Assembly: GCA_041497995.1 (NCBI GenBank)
Contig: JBGQHM010000401.1
Coordinates: forward strand, 1 to 6,205
Direction of reading: 5' to 3'
Source of the DNA: DATKMS01 sp041497995
GTDB lineage: Bacteria; Desulfobacterota; Binatia; HRBIN30
DNA: 6,205 nucleotides
This document shows, in pieces, positions 4,069-6,205 of this stretch. The notes beneath the pieces are model-generated. The model was not told where the DNA came from and did not search any database. It saw only the letters and a program-made list of their open reading frames with translations. Made by a program: the position numbers and the translations under genes. Position 1 is the first letter of the stretch. Each line of letters begins with the position of its first letter.

Positions 4069-6205
4069 ACGGCATTCTCTGGAGCTGTTTCCTCATCTCG
4101 GGCGCCGCGGCGTTGATGCTCGAGATGTTGTGGATGCGCTCCGCCGGCTTGGTGTTGGGGCAAACGGCGGCGACAACCGCCACAGTACTGGCGTGCTACT
4201 TCGCCGGCCTCGGGCTCGGCGCAGCAGCCGCTCGTGGTGTGCACCGAGCCCCGGTGCGTGCGTACGGCTTGCTCGAACTGGGCGCCGCTGCCGGCGCGCT
4301 GTGGTCACTTGGCGTCTTCCATGTCCTCGCGATCGACGGCGCGCACAGGTGGCTTGGCGGAATCGGCGCGGTGGCCGTCGCGGTCATGCCAGCAACCTTG
4401 TGTCTCGGCGCGACGCTGCCCGCGATCGGGCAAGCGCTGGTAGGCGCGGGTCCCGTGGGTCGACGCGGTGCAGCGCTGTATGCGTTGAACACGTTGGGTG
4501 GTGCCCTGGGGATTGTCGCTGCCGGTTTCGGCCTCCCCGCATTCATCGGCGTGCGCGCCTGCTACGGGATCGCGGCCGGCACCAGTCTGGTCGCCGGCCT
4601 GCTGGCCCTGACGCTGTGTCAGAGCGCGTCAGCCGCGGTCTCCACTCCTGTCGTGCGACCGGTCGCGCCACACGCGCGGCTGCGCATCGTGGCTGTGGGA
4701 GCGGGCGCGCTGGCACTCGCGCTCGAGGTGTTGTGGACACGGCTCTTTGCGCAGGTGCTCCACAACTCGGTGTACTCGTTCAGCGCCATCGCACTGGTCT
4801 TCCTGGTGGCGATCGCGTGCGGGGCGGCAGCCGCTTCAGTGCTGTTGCGCCGTGGCGCACCAACGACCGTCGCCACCCTCGCGCTCGTCGTAGCGGGAGT
4901 GGCCACGGTGGGTGGAGTCTGGGCGTTCGTCCGTTGGACCGACGGCCTCGCATACATCGGCATGCACTCGGGTCTGAGCGAGTATATCGTCCGCATCGTC
5001 GCGCTCGCAGCCGTGACCGCCGGACCGACCGCATTCGCGTCTGGAATCGTACTGCCGGCGCTGTGGGCTGCGTGGGGCGGGCACGACGGTGCGGCACGCC
5101 CGCTCGGAGACTTGTCGGCAGCCAACACCGTGGGCGGCATCGCAGGTGCGTTGGCCGCCGGCTTCGTCGCCGTTCCGCTGCTCGGTGTGCGCGGCACGCT
5201 GCTCCTCGCTGCGGTGGGATACATCGTTCTCGCCGACGTGATCGGCCCGGCGCACAGCCGTCTGCGTCCGCTCGCATACGCAGCCCTGCTCGCCATCGTA
5301 GTTGCCAACCCGATGCGCATGCCGCTGGTGCACCTCCGGCCGGACACAGAGACCCTGCACGCCGAGGCCGAGGGCGCGAACGGCATCGCCAGTGTCGTCG
5401 AGAGCGAAGGCGACCTCCAGCTGCGACTCGACAACTACTACGTGCTGGGCGGCAGCGCCGCCGCCGTCAACGAGCGTCGCCTCGGGCTGGTCCCGCTGCT
5501 GCTGCATCCCGACCCGCAACGCGTCGCGTTCATCGGACTCGCTACCGGCATCACTGCCAGCGCGGCGCCGGCGCTCGGTGTACGCGAGACCACGGTCGTC
5601 GAGCTGGTTCCCGAAGTGGCTGCGCTGGCGCGCGCACACTTCGCACCGTGGAACGCGAAACTGCTGGAGCGTTCCGATGTCCGTCTTGTGCTCGACGACG
5701 GACGCCGCTTTCTCGCTGCTAGTCACGGTCACTTCGACGTGATCGTGTCCGACCTCTTCATCCCCTGGCATGCCGGCGCGGGCAGTCTGTACTCCCATGA
5801 GATGTACGCGACCGTAGCGCAACGTCTCGCGCCTGCGGGTCTCTTCTGCCAGTGGTTGCCGCTCTACCAACTGACCCGCGACGAGTTCGACATGATCGCG
5901 CACACGTTCATGACCGTGTTCCCGCAGGTCAGCCTGTGGCGCGCTGACTTCTACCCGAACCGCTCGGTCGTCGCCCTTGTCGGGCAGTTCAACGCCCAGC
6001 CAATCGACCTCGCGCGCATCGGCGAACGGGTCGACCAACTGCCGGCATGGAGTCACGATCCGCTACTCGCCACGCCGCGTGGCCTGGCGATGTTGTCCGC
6101 AGGACCACTGTCCCCGGTCGCCGATCTGTTCGCAGCCGCGCCATTGAACACCGATGATCGGCCCTTGCTCGAGTTCACCGCGCCGCGCCTGACGCGCATC
6201 AACGC
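4065..6205 (+). CDS. Polytopic membrane protein fused to a spermidine-synthase-like domain (3' end beyond window)
   Basis: The frame starts at a GTG overlapping the permease stop (GTGA) and stays open to the window edge: 713 complete codons, no stop. Residues 1 to about 420 are hydrophobic with about 12-13 membrane segments and look internally duplicated (LEMLW at 19-23 against LEVLW at 220-224; NTLGG at 142-146 against NTVGG at 354-358). Residues about 427-713 form a cytoplasmic spermidine-synthase-like Rossmann domain: glycine loop IGLATGIT (490-497), acidic strand end VVELVPEV with Glu513, DDGR (544-547), SDLFIPW (562-568), then SLYS and FCQWLPLYQL, and NTDDRP (695-700). These match my memory of 'fused MFS/spermidine synthase' proteins. 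The first Asp of the polyamine synthase DxxD motif is kept (Asp563), but the second is Ile566, and the glycine loop lacks GGGDG. Aminopropyl transfer is therefore unproven; a SAM-dependent methyltransferase or other transferase is possible. NTDDRP usually lies near the end of the domain, so only a tail is probably missing. Confidence 0.85.
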   Translation, partial: MNGILWSCFLISGAAALMLEMLWMRSAGLVLGQTAATTATVLACYFAGLGLGAAAARGVHRAPVRAYGLLELGAAAGALWSLGVFHVLAIDGAHRWLGGIGAVAVAVMPATLCLGATLPAIGQALVGAGPVGRRGAALYALNTLGGALGIVAAGFGLPAFIGVRACYGIAAGTSLVAGLLALTLCQSASAAVSTPVVRPVAPHARLRIVAVGAGALALALEVLWTRLFAQVLHNSVYSFSAIALVFLVAIACGAAAASVLLRRGAPTTVATLALVVAGVATVGGVWAFVRWTDGLAYIGMHSGLSEYIVRIVALAAVTAGPTAFASGIVLPALWAAWGGHDGAARPLGDLSAANTVGGIAGALAAGFVAVPLLGVRGTLLLAAVGYIVLADVIGPAHSRLRPLAYAALLAIVVANPMRMPLVHLRPDTETLHAEAEGANGIASVVESEGDLQLRLDNYYVLGGSAAAVNERRLGLVPLLLHPDPQRVAFIGLATGITASAAPALGVRETTVVELVPEVAALARAHFAPWNAKLLERSDVRLVLDDGRRFLAASHGHFDVIVSDLFIPWHAGAGSLYSHEMYATVAQRLAPAGLFCQWLPLYQLTRDEFDMIAHTFMTVFPQVSLWRADFYPNRSVVALVGQFNAQPIDLARIGERVDQLPAWSHDPLLATPRGLAMLSAGPLSPVADLFAAAPLNTDDRPLLEFTAPRLTRIN

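Noticed and set aside
3917..5722. A long + strand open frame of about 600 codons beginning inside the permease gene
   Set aside because: Its translation is extremely Arg-rich with no domain or membrane pattern. The frame starting at GTG 4065 in the same region gives membrane helices and clear SpeE-like motifs, so this is an out-of-frame shadow in GC-rich DNA.
4836..6056. A 406-codon open frame on the - strand opposite the fusion gene
   Set aside because: It is antisense to a well-supported coding region, has a skewed Arg/Val/Glu composition and no recognisable motif; typical of the reverse strand in GC-rich genes.

Overview
The window reads as part of one tightly packed, left-to-right operon from a GC-rich (roughly 60-65% G+C by eye) Gram-negative bacterium. 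The Gram-negative reading rests on a signal-peptide-bearing outer-membrane beta-barrel protein and on a solute-binding protein with a cleavable signal but no lipobox cysteine. I cannot name the lineage from sequence alone.

Layout. Positions 1-193 are a leader with no convincing gene; they hold two short perfect inverted repeats and the ribosome binding site of the first gene. Then come five co-oriented genes: (1) an outer-membrane porin-like protein with a periplasmic coiled coil (194-1543); (2) a cluster A-I (ZnuA/TroA-type) metal-binding protein (1554-2471); (3) the ABC ATPase (2468-3187); (4) the ABC-3 family membrane permease (3184-4068); (5) a large polytopic membrane protein fused to a spermidine-synthase-like Rossmann domain, running off the right edge (4065-6205). 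The first gap is 10 bases, with the stop codon of gene 1 inside the Shine-Dalgarno of gene 2. The next three junctions are 4-base overlaps (ATGA, ATGA, GTGA), so translation is probably coupled from gene 2 through gene 5.

How they work together. Genes 1-4 look like a complete route for a divalent transition metal (zinc or manganese most likely): an outer-membrane channel, a periplasmic binding protein, and the inner-membrane permease with its ATPase. Gene 5 is the unexpected member. Its GTG start overlaps the permease stop, its frame is open for all 713 complete codons visible, and its soluble domain keeps a SAM-type nucleotide-binding fold but lacks parts of the polyamine synthase active site. 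Its tight coupling to a metal importer invites the idea that it makes or modifies a small metal-binding molecule, or acts in metal homeostasis by another route; this is a hypothesis, not shown by the sequence. No RNA genes, insertion sequences, CRISPR arrays or terminators were found.
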